From contig JASCOV010000003.1 of NCBI GenBank assembly GCA_029960045.1, forward strand, positions 186,001 through 250,000: 64,000 nucleotides of DNA. Direction: 5' to 3'. The notes under the pieces were generated by a model that was not told the DNA's origin, did not search any database, and was given only the letters and a program-made list of their open reading frames with translations. A program made the translations under genes and the position numbers. This stretch comes from Flavobacteriaceae bacterium PS02293 (GTDB taxonomy: Bacteria > Bacteroidota > Bacteroidia > Flavobacteriales > Weeksellaceae). Positions 52,060-59,932 of this stretch are shown piece after piece (positions within the stretch are counted from its first letter, which is position 1; the number at the start of each line of letters is the position of its first letter).

Positions 52060-52625
52060 TGTTTTAATTTTTCAATCGCATTTTGCAAATTAAAATAATC
52101 TTGTTTTAAACTTTCGTAAGTTTCTTTTTCTTCTTTAGTTAATCCTGCTTCAAGCTTCTTTTCTTCAAAGTGATACTCATTATAATTTTTATCTTCAATT
52201 CTTACTTCAAGATATTCTCTTAGTTTTCTTTCAAAAAAAAGCTTTTCATTATTTAAAAACGTTATTACTTTCTTATTCTCAAAATTCTGAAGATTTCTTC
52301 CAAAAACACTTTCAATTTTAATTTTATCAATTAATGCATAATTAAGTGTATTGGTTTTAACTTCCGAAAGTCCACCAAATTCTGTCGGATTTTCATCAGG
52401 ATGAGAATCTCTGTATGTTACAAAACTATTCATATCACAATCTAATCTCGCTGTAATCAATATATTAGTATTATTTCTCATTACTACTCCAGCATAATTT
52501 TCAATCTCATCTTTCTTAAAAGTAAATGGTATCTCATTGAGTGGAAGTTTCGTGAAATTATTTTCCGAAAGAAATTCTAAGTCTTTCAACTCAAGTAAAA
52601 CATAAAACGTTACTATTTTTTTCAT
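52056..52625 (-). CDS. Unrecognised 189-residue protein in the NAD/ADP-ribose operon
   Basis: No family is recognised. The protein is soluble, with a beta-rich first half (MKKIVTFYVLLELKDLEFL...IPFTFKKDEIENYAGVVMRNNTNILITARLD) and a charged, helical second half (FFERKLREYLEVRIEDKN...KETYESLKQDYFNLQNAIEKLKQ) that could form a coiled coil. It is held by 4-bp overlaps on both sides, with the deleted glycohydrolase upstream and kptA downstream, so it is translated as part of the operon. Its presence between two NAD/ADP-ribose genes makes an accessory or substrate-recognition role possible. Confidence 0.78.
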   Translation of the reverse strand: MKKIVTFYVLLELKDLEFLSENNFTKLPLNEIPFTFKKDEIENYAGVVMRNNTNILITARLDCDMNSFVTYRDSHPDENPTEFGGLSEVKTNTLNYALIDKIKIESVFGRNLQNFENKKVITFLNNEKLFFERKLREYLEVRIEDKNYNEYHFEEKKLEAGLTKEEKETYESLKQDYFNLQNAIEKLKQ

Positions 52626-52792
52626 TTGATTCTTTTACTTAAGTTCTCACACAATTTCTCAATATCATCTATTCTAAATAGCCCGTAACAGGAGATTTTT
52701 TTTAAGTCTTCTCTTTTCTTGAATTCCACCGGAACGCCCAAAGCATCCCCAATACAAACTCCAAAGATTCCTGATTTTATAATACTACGCAT
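52622..52792 (-). pseudogene. ADP-ribosylglycohydrolase remnant with internal deletion
   Basis: A 56-codon frame beginning [19 protein letters not shown] and continuing VPVEFKKRED, which is the N-terminus of ADP-ribosylglycohydrolases (DraG/ARH family, usually 250-350 residues). It then jumps to LFRIDDIEKLCENLSKRIK, which looks like the C-terminus of the same family. About 200-250 residues, including most metal-binding aspartates, are missing, and there is no room for them (the gap to the next gene is negative). Both ends keep the operon's short overlaps (8 bp with the macrodomain gene, 4 bp downstream). This implies an in-frame internal deletion. The start is M at 52792; the longer frame upstream is a shadow of the macrodomain gene. 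Confidence 0.75.
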
Positions 52793-53303
52793 TCTCCAAT
52801 AATTTTTTATAAATCTCTTCATTTTCATCATCAAAACAGACAAAAATAACCTTCTCAATGACATCAGATTCAAAATCTTGAACTTCCTGAACAGCAATTT
52901 TCGCCGCCAAATCTTTTGGAAATCGATATACTCCAGTGCTAATATTTGGGAAAGCAATTGTTTTTACCCCAAGACTTTCTGCTAATCTCAAAGAATTATT
53001 ATAACAATCAGCTAAGAGTTTTGAACTTTTTTCTTCGTTATCATTCCAAATCGGTCCGACAGTATGAATCACATATTTTGCAGAAAGATTTCCAGCAGAA
53101 GTAAAAACCGCTTCTCCAGTTTTACATTTACCTTGTCGGTTTCTGATTTCTATACACTCCTCCAGAATTTGTTTTCCTCCTGCACGATGAATTGCGCCAT
53201 CGACTCCGCCTCCGCCAAGCAAAGAAGAATTAGCGGCGTTTACTATTGCATCAGCATTTACTTTTGTGATGTCTTCTTTTATGATTTCAATTGTAGGTTT
53301 CAT
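52785..53303 (-). CDS. Macrodomain ADP-ribose-processing protein (MacroD/YmdB type)
   Basis: A single macrodomain of 172 residues. It has the ligand-binding motifs [25 protein letters not shown] (N25, glycines 30-33, D35) and [12 protein letters not shown] (S122-P129), typical of MacroD-type proteins. These remove ADP-ribose from proteins and nucleic acids, deacetylate O-acetyl-ADP-ribose, and in the Poa1p branch dephosphorylate ADP-ribose 1''-phosphate. In this operon a role in handling the ADP-ribose cyclic phosphate released by KptA is plausible. It overlaps DUF4291 by 17 bp and the glycohydrolase remnant by 8 bp. Confidence 0.94.
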   Translation of the reverse strand: MKPTIEIIKEDITKVNADAIVNAANSSLLGGGGVDGAIHRAGGKQILEECIEIRNRQGKCKTGEAVFTSAGNLSAKYVIHTVGPIWNDNEEKSSKLLADCYNNSLRLAESLGVKTIAFPNISTGVYRFPKDLAAKIAVQEVQDFESDVIEKVIFVCFDDENEEIYKKLLENA

Positions 53304-53934
53304 TGAGTCTTAATTTTTTATTTAAATTTTCATCATCAAACTGCAATGGCTTCTCTTCAGGAATTATCAGATTATCCAAATCATCATTCAAAACAAATTG
53401 ATGCTGTTCTTTCACAAAATCAGAAATATCTTCAATCAGAACAATATCATCTTTCGCAAAACTTTTAATAAAATCATTTCTCAATCCGATTTGAATCGCT
53501 CTCCTTTCCAATTTATTTCCGAAAGGGTCGTGGTCCGGGTCCCATTGTAATCTTACAGAAGATTCTTTCACTTGATTTTGCCATTCTTCTCTGGAAATTC
53601 CCAGTTCGTCATTAAAAGAAGAATAGATTGCACTTTCCAAATATCTTTTAAACGCTTCCAATTTTAAATGGATTGCTAAGACACATTCCTGACCTCCCTT
53701 TGTTCCCCAACCGTTTCGATACATCATCCAAAGGAAATTGGGTTTAATCCAAGTCATTCTTTCCAAACTGAATGCTCCACCAAAATATTGGTTTTTAACA
53801 GCAAATTCTCCAATCTCTTTTCGATAAGACTGATAAACAACAATTTTTTCATCATCATATTGAGCCATTATGTGATGCCCTGTTTGTGGACAATCTTTTA
53901 ATTGCTCTTTATATTGTTTTAATTTGAGTTTCAT
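53287..53934 (-). CDS. DUF4291 protein
   Basis: A 215-residue soluble protein with the DUF4291 pattern: [73 protein letters not shown], and [16 protein letters not shown]. The conserved Arg, Trp, Lys and Asp-Pro-Asp residues look like an active or nucleotide-binding site. DUF4291 has been predicted to belong to NAD/ADP-ribose-related systems (comparative genomics, from memory), but no activity is established. It lies 10 bp after the NAD-kinase-like gene and overlaps the macrodomain gene by 17 bp. Confidence 0.9.
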   Translation of the reverse strand: MKLKLKQYKEQLKDCPQTGHHIMAQYDDEKIVVYQSYRKEIGEFAVKNQYFGGAFSLERMTWIKPNFLWMMYRNGWGTKGGQECVLAIHLKLEAFKRYLESAIYSSFNDELGISREEWQNQVKESSVRLQWDPDHDPFGNKLERRAIQIGLRNDFIKSFAKDDIVLIEDISDFVKEQHQFVLNDDLDNLIIPEEKPLQFDDENLNKKLRLNETYN

Positions 53935-53944
53935 TTTTTAAATA

Positions 53945-54853
53945 TTAATTCATTACCAAAACCGCTTCTTCATCAGACAACCTAATTTCCGCCGTTGCGC
54001 CACTGTTGAACTGCAAAAAATCCTGCTCAATTCCATCACTAAAGATAAAACCATTATTTGGCATTAGTGATTCTATGATTAATTTGTTCCCTATTTTCAG
54101 TTTTCCTCCGCAGATATTGGTTTGCGTTCTTATGCTTTTGAAAGGTTCTCTCACCGCAAAATACAAATCATCTTCTTTCAACTTTGGATAATGCAAATCA
54201 GTTTCGCCTAAAATTCCGAAAGCCATATTGAAAATCGAACTCAGCCAACCCGTACTTCCCGTTTTTGTGGAAACAATAATCCCGCTGGAAGAGTGGGTTT
54301 CTTCTTTTCCGTTCAGCATAATTTTATACCGAGCCGAAGTATGAGAAGAAATCCCGATGAACAAATCATTCACTGCCAATAGTTTTTGTCCGTCATTTAA
54401 AACCGCTTCTGCAAACCTCATTTTCTTTGAACTAAACTTTTCGTTCAATACAGAATTTACACCGTTCAGAAAGTTGTTTACTGTAAAAGGAAGCAAAACA
54501 CCGTCATATCTTTTTTCATCCGGATTGATTGCCACAATGGGAATATTTTTAGAATATTTTGCCACATTCGCCACCAAACCATCTTGTCCGACAACCACAA
54601 TCAAATTATTTTCTGAGAAAATATAAGACGGAACAAATTCTCTTTCAACCACTTTATTTTTAATCACTTTTGAAAGCTTTGTCTGAACTTCCAAAAATGA
54701 CCGATGAAATTTATCGTGCTCATCCACATATTCCTGAAAATTACCTCCTGAACTTTCAATATAAAACTTTGCCTGAGCTTTGGTATTGAAGCGTTCAATT
54801 AGAGACTCAAGTCTTGTTTTATTTTTGATGATGATGGCGTATTCGATTTTCAT
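53945..54853 (-). CDS. Divergent NAD-kinase-like protein
   Basis: A 302-residue protein with the NAD kinase fold. The canonical GGDGT motif reads GQDGL (89-93). The Asn-Glu nucleotide-binding motif is N162-D163 (AVNDLFIGISSHTSARYKI). The later STKTGSTGWLSS (195-206) corresponds to the TPTGSTAY region. The catalytic aspartate D91 is retained, but the changed Gly and Glu suggest altered specificity or a nucleotide-sensing role. The first 80 residues differ from housekeeping NADK. It is the second gene of the operon, after the SPFH gene. Whether it makes NADP, phosphorylates ADP-ribose-type compounds, or only binds them is open. Confidence 0.85.
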   Translation of the reverse strand: MKIEYAIIIKNKTRLESLIERFNTKAQAKFYIESSGGNFQEYVDEHDKFHRSFLEVQTKLSKVIKNKVVEREFVPSYIFSENNLIVVVGQDGLVANVAKYSKNIPIVAINPDEKRYDGVLLPFTVNNFLNGVNSVLNEKFSSKKMRFAEAVLNDGQKLLAVNDLFIGISSHTSARYKIMLNGKEETHSSSGIIVSTKTGSTGWLSSIFNMAFGILGETDLHYPKLKEDDLYFAVREPFKSIRTQTNICGGKLKIGNKLIIESLMPNNGFIFSDGIEQDFLQFNSGATAEIRLSDEEAVLVMN

Positions 54854-54910
54854 TTCTTCTAATTTGTAAAATGTATTTATAACTTCCGAACCAATTCTTA
54901 CGACCTCTTC

Positions 54911-55912
54911 CTATTTCAAAATTGTATCTAATAAATCAGGGCTGATATTTAAAGTTCCAATTTTTCCAGCATTCTCAGCCAATTCTCTGAAAGCTAAAGC
55001 AATATTACTTTTCGCATCTCCATTTCCACTTAAAGCGTTCAAAACTTTCCAGTCGATTTCCTTATAAGGTTTTAAAGAAGTTTCCAAAATATAGCCGTGA
55101 GTTTCCGCTTCTTTTCTGTCGTTTTCTGTTTTTTGTTCAATGAGCTGTTTTCTTTGATTTTCGACAGAAATATCGGCCGAAATTTTCATCTCTCTCAGAA
55201 TTCTGTTGTTTTCCTCTTGCTGAACCTCGGTTTCCATTCTTTTTTCTTCAATCTGCTTTTGTTTTTCTTCTACTGCTATTTCCGTATTCAGTTCAGATTC
55301 TTTGATTTTTCTTTCCTGTTCTACGGCAAAATTTCTTCTTTCATAAATCGCTTCATCTGCTTGTTGTTGTAGCTTTTCTCTGGTTTCGGTTTCCAAAGCT
55401 CTTGCCATTTCTGGCGTAGTTTGAACAGCGAGAATATTAGCGCCAAGAATTTCAATTCCCATTGTTTTTATTGTTTCAGAATTCATCAAACCTTCCAGAA
55501 TATTTCCTTCAATCAGTTTTGCAGAACGAATCGCATCTTTCAAACTTAATTGATGAATAAAAGAAGAAGTTGCAGTCTGAGCAAGATTGATAATTCTCTG
55601 ATTTAATTTTTCAATATCATTTTTTTTATAAACTCCCGCTTCATTTACAGTGAAATCCAACGTATTTGAAAGTGCTTTTGGGTCTGTAATTTTATAACTG
55701 ATTTGTCCCTGAATTTTGACAGTTTGATAATCGTGCGTATTCTCATTAAAGATAAAAGGCAAATCATTACTTCCCATTGGAATCGCAACGATAGATGAAT
55801 TGGGAGCGAAATAAAAGAATGATAAACCTCTTCCTTCTTTTACGATTTTTCCATTTTTAAAATGAAGAACGTAAGTCATTGAATCGAATTTGATGTGTCT
55901 GAAACCGAACAT
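54911..55912 (-). CDS. SPFH/band-7 protein without membrane anchor
   Basis: A 333-residue protein with an SPFH domain (about 10-170; DYQTVKIQGQISYKITDP, NLAQTATSSFIHQLSLKDAIRSA, MGIEILGANILAVQTTPEMARALETETRE). A long coiled coil follows (about 170-265, rich in E, K, Q and R). The C-terminal segment ends LNISPDLLDTILK. It has no N-terminal hydrophobic helix, unlike flotillins and HflK/C, so it is probably cytosolic or peripherally bound. SPFH proteins form large ring or cage assemblies, and this one could scaffold the pathway enzymes. It is the first gene of the operon. Its promoter overlaps an operator, and the leader of about 100 nt contains another. Confidence 0.88.
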   Translation of the reverse strand: MFGFRHIKFDSMTYVLHFKNGKIVKEGRGLSFFYFAPNSSIVAIPMGSNDLPFIFNENTHDYQTVKIQGQISYKITDPKALSNTLDFTVNEAGVYKKNDIEKLNQRIINLAQTATSSFIHQLSLKDAIRSAKLIEGNILEGLMNSETIKTMGIEILGANILAVQTTPEMARALETETREKLQQQADEAIYERRNFAVEQERKIKESELNTEIAVEEKQKQIEEKRMETEVQQEENNRILREMKISADISVENQRKQLIEQKTENDRKEAETHGYILETSLKPYKEIDWKVLNALSGNGDAKSNIALAFRELAENAGKIGTLNISPDLLDTILK

Positions 55913-55938
55913 AGCTTTAAGATTTTAAATTATTATTT

Positions 55939-55953
55939 GTGTTACATTTACGC
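55939..55953. promoter_or_regulatory. NrtR-type operator A (GTGT-N7-ACGC)
   Basis: The 15-bp palindrome with half-sites GTGT and ACGC lies in the leader of the SPFH gene. It is one of four copies of GYGT-N7-ACRC around the regulator gene. Confidence 0.65.
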
Positions 55954-56004
55954 TAATTGAATATTATGCGACAAAGCTTTTACTTTGCTAAAGCAACATT
56001 AATT

Positions 56005-56019
56005 GCGTTATTATTACAC
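56005..56019. promoter_or_regulatory. NrtR-type operator B over the SPFH operon start
   Basis: GCGT-N7-ACAC. Read on the minus strand its GTGT begins with the last G of the -7 box TATATTTG (56019-56026), so a bound protein would cover the transcription start. Confidence 0.7.
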
Positions 56020-56051
56020 AAATATAAAAGAATTCGATTTTAATCTCCAAA
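56019..56051 (-). promoter_or_regulatory. Promoter of the NAD/ADP-ribose operon
   Basis: On the minus strand TTTG (56048-56051) is followed after 21 bp by TATATTTG (56019-56026). The leader is about 100 nt. Confidence 0.65.
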
Positions 56052-56058
56052 TCAATTT

Positions 56059-56073
56059 GCGTTTATTTTACAC
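56059..56073. promoter_or_regulatory. NrtR-type operator C upstream of the -33 box
   Basis: GCGT-N7-ACAC, seven bases upstream of the -33 TTTG of the operon promoter, in the same orientation as operator B. Centre-to-centre spacing to B is 54 bp, about five helical turns. Confidence 0.65.
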
Positions 56074-56110
56074 TAATTAATTTAGATGCCTGATTATCAG
56101 AAAGTAAAAT

Positions 56111-56788
56111 TTATTTAATTTCAAAATAAAAACCTTGTTCTTCTAACTCTTTATACTTTTCCTGATTGAAAGTAAATAGTTTCCCAGGTCTTCCACTTCC
56201 TTCTTTTTTTAGATTATTTGTTTCATTGAGAAGTCCGTAACTCATTATTTTTTTTCTGAAATTTCGACGGTCGATTTCTTTTCCAATAATGGTTTTATAA
56301 AGATTTTCAAGGTCAGAAAACACAAATTCATCGTTAATAAGATTAAATCCAATCGGCTGATATTGGATTTTTGTTCGAAGTCTTTTTAATGCGATGTCAA
56401 TAATTGTTTGGTGGTCAAACGCCAACTTCGGAAGTTGATTGACACTGAACCATTGGGCATCATCCGCATCGGAATCTGCAAACAATTCGTGATAAGAAGG
56501 ATTAACCAAACCTAAATAAGCAATGGAAACAACCCGATTACGAGGGTCACGACCCACATTTCCAAACGTGAATAATTGTTCCAAAAAATCAGGCTTAATC
56601 CCCGCTTCTTCGTGTAACTCTCTTTTAACAGCATCATCGAGATTTTCATCATCCAAGACCAAACCTCCTGGAAGCGCCCAACCGCCTTTGAAAGGCTCGA
56701 TATTTCTTTTGATTAAAAGAATCTGAAGGTCTTTCTTGTCAAAATAACCAAAAATAACGGCGTCAACAGCGACTTTTATATCTTGCAT
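56111..56788 (-). CDS. nrtR: NrtR-type Nudix transcriptional regulator
   Basis: A 225-residue protein with an N-terminal Nudix domain and a C-terminal winged helix, the NrtR layout. NrtR represses NAD-related genes and responds to ADP-ribose-type ligands. The Nudix box is complete: G42-x5-E48-x7-R56-E-L-H-E-E-A-G-I64, so hydrolase activity is possible, whereas many NrtR proteins have lost it. The DNA-binding part (about 135-215) includes DRRNFRKKIMSYGLL and the wing GSGRPGKLFTF. The gene is followed by the SPFH-to-phosphoesterase operon it probably controls. An operator at its own transcription start suggests autorepression. A sugar-responsive AraR-like role is an alternative, but the neighbours argue for NAD/ADP-ribose. 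Confidence 0.87.
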   Translation of the reverse strand: MQDIKVAVDAVIFGYFDKKDLQILLIKRNIEPFKGGWALPGGLVLDDENLDDAVKRELHEEAGIKPDFLEQLFTFGNVGRDPRNRVVSIAYLGLVNPSYHELFADSDADDAQWFSVNQLPKLAFDHQTIIDIALKRLRTKIQYQPIGFNLINDEFVFSDLENLYKTIIGKEIDRRNFRKKIMSYGLLNETNNLKKEGSGRPGKLFTFNQEKYKELEEQGFYFEIK

Positions 56789-56798
56789 AATTTAGTTT

Positions 56799-56813
56799 GT
56801 GTGATGAATACAC
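56799..56813. promoter_or_regulatory. NrtR-type operator D over the nrtR start
   Basis: GTGT-N7-ACAC with extended flanks (TTTGTGT...ACACAAA). On the minus strand it begins at the final G of the nrtR -7 box, the same register as operator B. Confidence 0.7.
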
Positions 56814-56843
56814 AAAATTATACTTTTAAGTAATTGAAACAAA
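56813..56843 (-). promoter_or_regulatory. Consensus promoter of nrtR
   Basis: On the minus strand TTTG (56840-56843), exactly 19 bp, then TAATTTTG (56813-56820): a perfect match to the Bacteroidota promoter. The TTTG belongs to the T run of the lepA terminator. Confidence 0.8.
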
Positions 56844-56868
56844 AAATCCACAGAAAATTCTGTGGATT
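56840..56868 (-). terminator. Terminator of lepA
   Basis: AATCCACAGAA (56845-56855) pairs with TTCTGTGGATT (56858-56868) and on the minus strand is followed by TTTTTTG. The end of this T run is also the -33 box of the nrtR promoter. Confidence 0.85.
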
Positions 56869-56895
56869 ATATTTATTAAAGATTGAATTCGTTTT

Positions 56896-58692
56896 CTAAT
56901 CGTTAAGTTTCAAAACAGCCATAAACGCTGACTGCGGAACTTCAACTCTACCAATCTGTTTCATCTTTTTCTTACCTTCTTTTTGTTTCTCAAGAAGTTT
57001 ACGCTTTCTGGAAATATCGCCACCGTAACATTTTGCAGTAACATCTTTTCTCAAAGCTTTGATGGTTTCCCTCGCAATAACTTTTGCTCCCAGAGCTGCC
57101 TGAACAGCAATATCAAACTGTTGTCTCGGAATCAGTTCACGTAATTTCTCGCACATTCTTTTTCCTATATAAAATGCATTACTATCGTGAATCAATGAGG
57201 ATAAAGCATCCACCATATCGCCATTGATCAAAATATCCATTTTCACCAATTTGGAAGCACGCATTCCAATCGGTGAATAATCGAATGATGCGTAACCTTT
57301 TGAGATAGACTTCAATCTGTCATAAAAATCGAAAACAACTTCTGCCAATGGCATATTGAAAGTCAATTCCACTCTGTCAGCCGTCAAATAACTTTGATTG
57401 ACGATCTCGCCTCTTTTCTCGATACAAAGCGTCATTACACCGCCAACGAAATCAGATTTTGTAATGATAGAAGCTTTGATATATGGCTCTTCAACTCTGT
57501 CCAAAAGATTCGGGTCAATCATTTCGGATGGGTTGTTAATTAAAATCGGTGTGTCCGGTTCTTTTTTGGAAAAACCGTGGTACGAAACGTTGGGAACCGT
57601 CGTGATTACATCCATATTGAATTCACGATCCAAACGTTCCTGAACGATTTCCATATGCAACATTCCTAAGAATCCGCAACGGAAACCAAAACCAAGTGCG
57701 GCAGAACTTTCCGGCTCGAAAACCAGAGAAGCGTCATTTAGTCTTAATTTTTCTAATGAGAATCTTAACTCCTCAAAATCCTCAGATTCAATTGGATAGA
57801 TTCCCGCAAAAACCATTGGTTTCACTTCTTCGAATCCGTCGATGGCTTCGGATGCCGGATTTACGAAAGACGTAATTGTATCTCCTACTTTTACTTCACG
57901 GGCATCTTTGATTCCGGAAATAATGTAACCAACATCACCACATTCAATTGTTTTCTTCGGAAGTTGTTTTAATTTTAAAGTTCCAACTTCATCCGCGCCA
58001 TATTCTTTTCCTGTAGCGAAGAATTTGATCTTTTCGTTTTTGGAAATACTTCCGTTCACGACTTTGAAATAAGCTTCAATTCCTCGGAAAGGATTGTAAA
58101 CAGAATCAAAAATCAAAGCTTGAAGCGGTGCTTTCGGATCTCCAACTGGTGGTGGAACTCTCGCCACAATCTGCTCTAGCAATTCGTGAACACCTTCACC
58201 TGTTTTCCCAGAAACCCTTAGTACATCTTCATATTTACAGCCTAAAAGTCCCATAATTTCATCGGTAACTTCTTCAGGGTTTGCAGATGGAAGATCTATT
58301 TTATTAAGGATTGGAATGATTTCCAAATCATTCTCTAAAGCCAAATATAAATTACTGATTGTCTGTGCCTGAATACTTTGCGCTGCATCTACAATCAAAA
58401 GCGCACCTTCACAAGCTGCGATGGAACGTGAAACTTCGTAAGAAAAATCCACGTGTCCCGGTGTATCAATAAGATTTAAGATATATTTTTCGCCATTCAG
58501 CTCGTAATCCATTTGGATTGCGTGAGACTTGATGGTAATTCCACGTTCTTTTTCCAAATCCATATCGTCCAAAGTCTGTGACTGTAATTCCCTTTGGGTA
58601 ACGGTATTGGTATATTCTAAAAGACGATCTGCCAATGTACTTTTACCGTGATCGATATGTGCAATAATGCAGAAGTTCCTGATGTTTTTCAT
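56896..58692 (-). CDS. lepA: Elongation factor 4 (LepA)
   Basis: LepA is a ribosome-associated GTPase. The 598-residue length is standard. GTPase motifs are [15 protein letters not shown] (G1), the DTPGHVDF (G3) region and the NKIDL (G4) region. The LepA-specific C-terminal domain ends with [41 protein letters not shown]. The gene is transcribed from a TATTTTTG box at 58712-58719 and ends at the terminator just before nrtR. Confidence 0.98.
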   Translation of the reverse strand: MKNIRNFCIIAHIDHGKSTLADRLLEYTNTVTQRELQSQTLDDMDLEKERGITIKSHAIQMDYELNGEKYILNLIDTPGHVDFSYEVSRSIAACEGALLIVDAAQSIQAQTISNLYLALENDLEIIPILNKIDLPSANPEEVTDEIMGLLGCKYEDVLRVSGKTGEGVHELLEQIVARVPPPVGDPKAPLQALIFDSVYNPFRGIEAYFKVVNGSISKNEKIKFFATGKEYGADEVGTLKLKQLPKKTIECGDVGYIISGIKDAREVKVGDTITSFVNPASEAIDGFEEVKPMVFAGIYPIESEDFEELRFSLEKLRLNDASLVFEPESSAALGFGFRCGFLGMLHMEIVQERLDREFNMDVITTVPNVSYHGFSKKEPDTPILINNPSEMIDPNLLDRVEEPYIKASIITKSDFVGGVMTLCIEKRGEIVNQSYLTADRVELTFNMPLAEVVFDFYDRLKSISKGYASFDYSPIGMRASKLVKMDILINGDMVDALSSLIHDSNAFYIGKRMCEKLRELIPRQQFDIAVQAALGAKVIARETIKALRKDVTAKCYGGDISRKRKLLEKQKEGKKKMKQIGRVEVPQSAFMAVLKLND

Positions 58693-58711
58693 TTAAAATT
58701 CTTGTAATTTG

Positions 58712-58719
58712 CAAAAATA
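58712..58719 (-). promoter_or_regulatory. TAnnTTTG box of lepA
   Basis: TATTTTTG on the minus strand, 19 bp before the ATG at 58692. Confidence 0.55.
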
Positions 58720-58854
58720 CACTATTTATTGATAGTCCGAAACCTGGAATGACCAATTGTACTAAAGTTTTCAGAAATCATAATCAATACTTAAATAAAT
58801 AGAGAAGAAAAACGTTAATCTTTCATAAAAAAAAAGATTTGGAGAAAAAAGTTT

Positions 58855-58862
58855 TATTTTTG
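58855..58862 (+). promoter_or_regulatory. TAnnTTTG box of bamD
   Basis: TATTTTTG, about 44 bp before the bamD ATG. Confidence 0.5.
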
Positions 58863-58906
58863 CAAATTAATTACAATCAAGTGACAGATTTATTCTGGCG
58901 GGAATT

Positions 58907-59899
58907 ATGAAGAAATATATTAGTTTATTAGTGTTGTCTGTGATTTTGCTGTCTTGCAAAACAGAAATGGATCAGGCTATGAAGAGTGCAGACAAAGATT
59001 TTATCTTAAAAGTCGCCAATGAAAAATTCGCAAAGAAAAAATGGTCAGATGCATTAGCGTTGTACGACAGATTACCAAATCTTGTTGCTGGAACAGATGA
59101 TGCTCCTAATGTTGTTTTCAATTCGGCTTATGCCAATTATTATGATAAAAACTACAGATTAGCGGCCAATCAGTTTAAGAATTTTGTAATCAGTTTTCCT
59201 CAAGATCCAAGAAAGGAAGAAGCCGCATATTTATCTGCACTTTGTTATTATGAAGGATCTTTGCAATATAACTTAGATCAAAGTAATACTGAATCTGCAA
59301 TCACAGAATTACAAAACTTCCTGAATGAATATCCTGATTCTGAACGTTCAAAAAACATTACTCAACTTGTAGATGAGTTGACTTACAAATTGGAATTCAA
59401 AGCATTTGAAAATGCTAAGCAATACTTCAAAATGGGCGAGTACAAAGCTGCTGCGGTAACTTTTGAAAACGTTTTAGAAGATTTCCCTGCAACCAAGCTG
59501 AGACCAAAGATCTACGACATCATTATGAAATCTAAATATGAATTGGCTGTCAATTCTATTTATGATCTTAAAAAAGAAAGACTAGACAACGCTGCTGCTT
59601 ATACAAAAAGAATCTCTGCAGAGCTTCCAAATTCTGAATATTCTAAAACCGCAGATGAACTTTCTGTAAAATTGGAAGCTGAGAAAGTAAAATTCGCAAC
59701 ATTACAAGCTGAAGTTGAGAAAAGAAAGGCAGAATACGAAGCTAAAGTAAAAAATGCTGAAGCTAAAGAAAACGAGAAGAAAGAACTAGCACAGGATAAA
59801 CATCAGGCTAAAATGGAAACCTCCGCAGACCAGGCAAGAAGAGACAGTGCGAAGGTGAATTCACAAGAACCCCAAGCTACTTTCAAGTTTAAAAGATAA
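58907..59899 (+). CDS. bamD: Outer-membrane assembly lipoprotein BamD
   Basis: BamD is the essential TPR lipoprotein of the BAM complex that inserts outer-membrane proteins. This 330-residue protein has a lipid cysteine at C17 (VILLSCKTE). TPR-like helices follow: ANEKFAKKKWSDALALYDRL, SAYANYYDKNYRLAANQFKNFVISFPQDPRKEEAAYLSALCYY and LQNFLNEYPDSERSKN. A charged, coiled C-terminal extension (EKVKFATLQAEVEKRKAEYEAKVK...) is typical of Bacteroidota. It begins the conserved order bamD-rpoZ-coaBC-DUF4835-recN. Confidence 0.93.
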   Translation: MKKYISLLVLSVILLSCKTEMDQAMKSADKDFILKVANEKFAKKKWSDALALYDRLPNLVAGTDDAPNVVFNSAYANYYDKNYRLAANQFKNFVISFPQDPRKEEAAYLSALCYYEGSLQYNLDQSNTESAITELQNFLNEYPDSERSKNITQLVDELTYKLEFKAFENAKQYFKMGEYKAAAVTFENVLEDFPATKLRPKIYDIIMKSKYELAVNSIYDLKKERLDNAAAYTKRISAELPNSEYSKTADELSVKLEAEKVKFATLQAEVEKRKAEYEAKVKNAEAKENEKKELAQDKHQAKMETSADQARRDSAKVNSQEPQATFKFKR

Positions 59900-59903
59900 T
59901 TAG

Positions 59904-59911
59904 TATATTTG
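59904..59911 (+). promoter_or_regulatory. Internal promoter box for rpoZ
   Basis: TATATTTG in the 33-bp gap after bamD, with TTTC at the -33 position 19 bp upstream inside the bamD end. It would let rpoZ be transcribed separately. Confidence 0.5.
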
Positions 59912-59932
59912 CAACCCTAAACAATTCGTCCA

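Noticed and set aside
52793..52957. Upstream extension of the glycohydrolase remnant frame (to a start at 52957)
   Set aside because: This part lies wholly inside the macrodomain gene, encodes a basic low-complexity sequence, and the family-like sequence begins only at the ATG at 52792.
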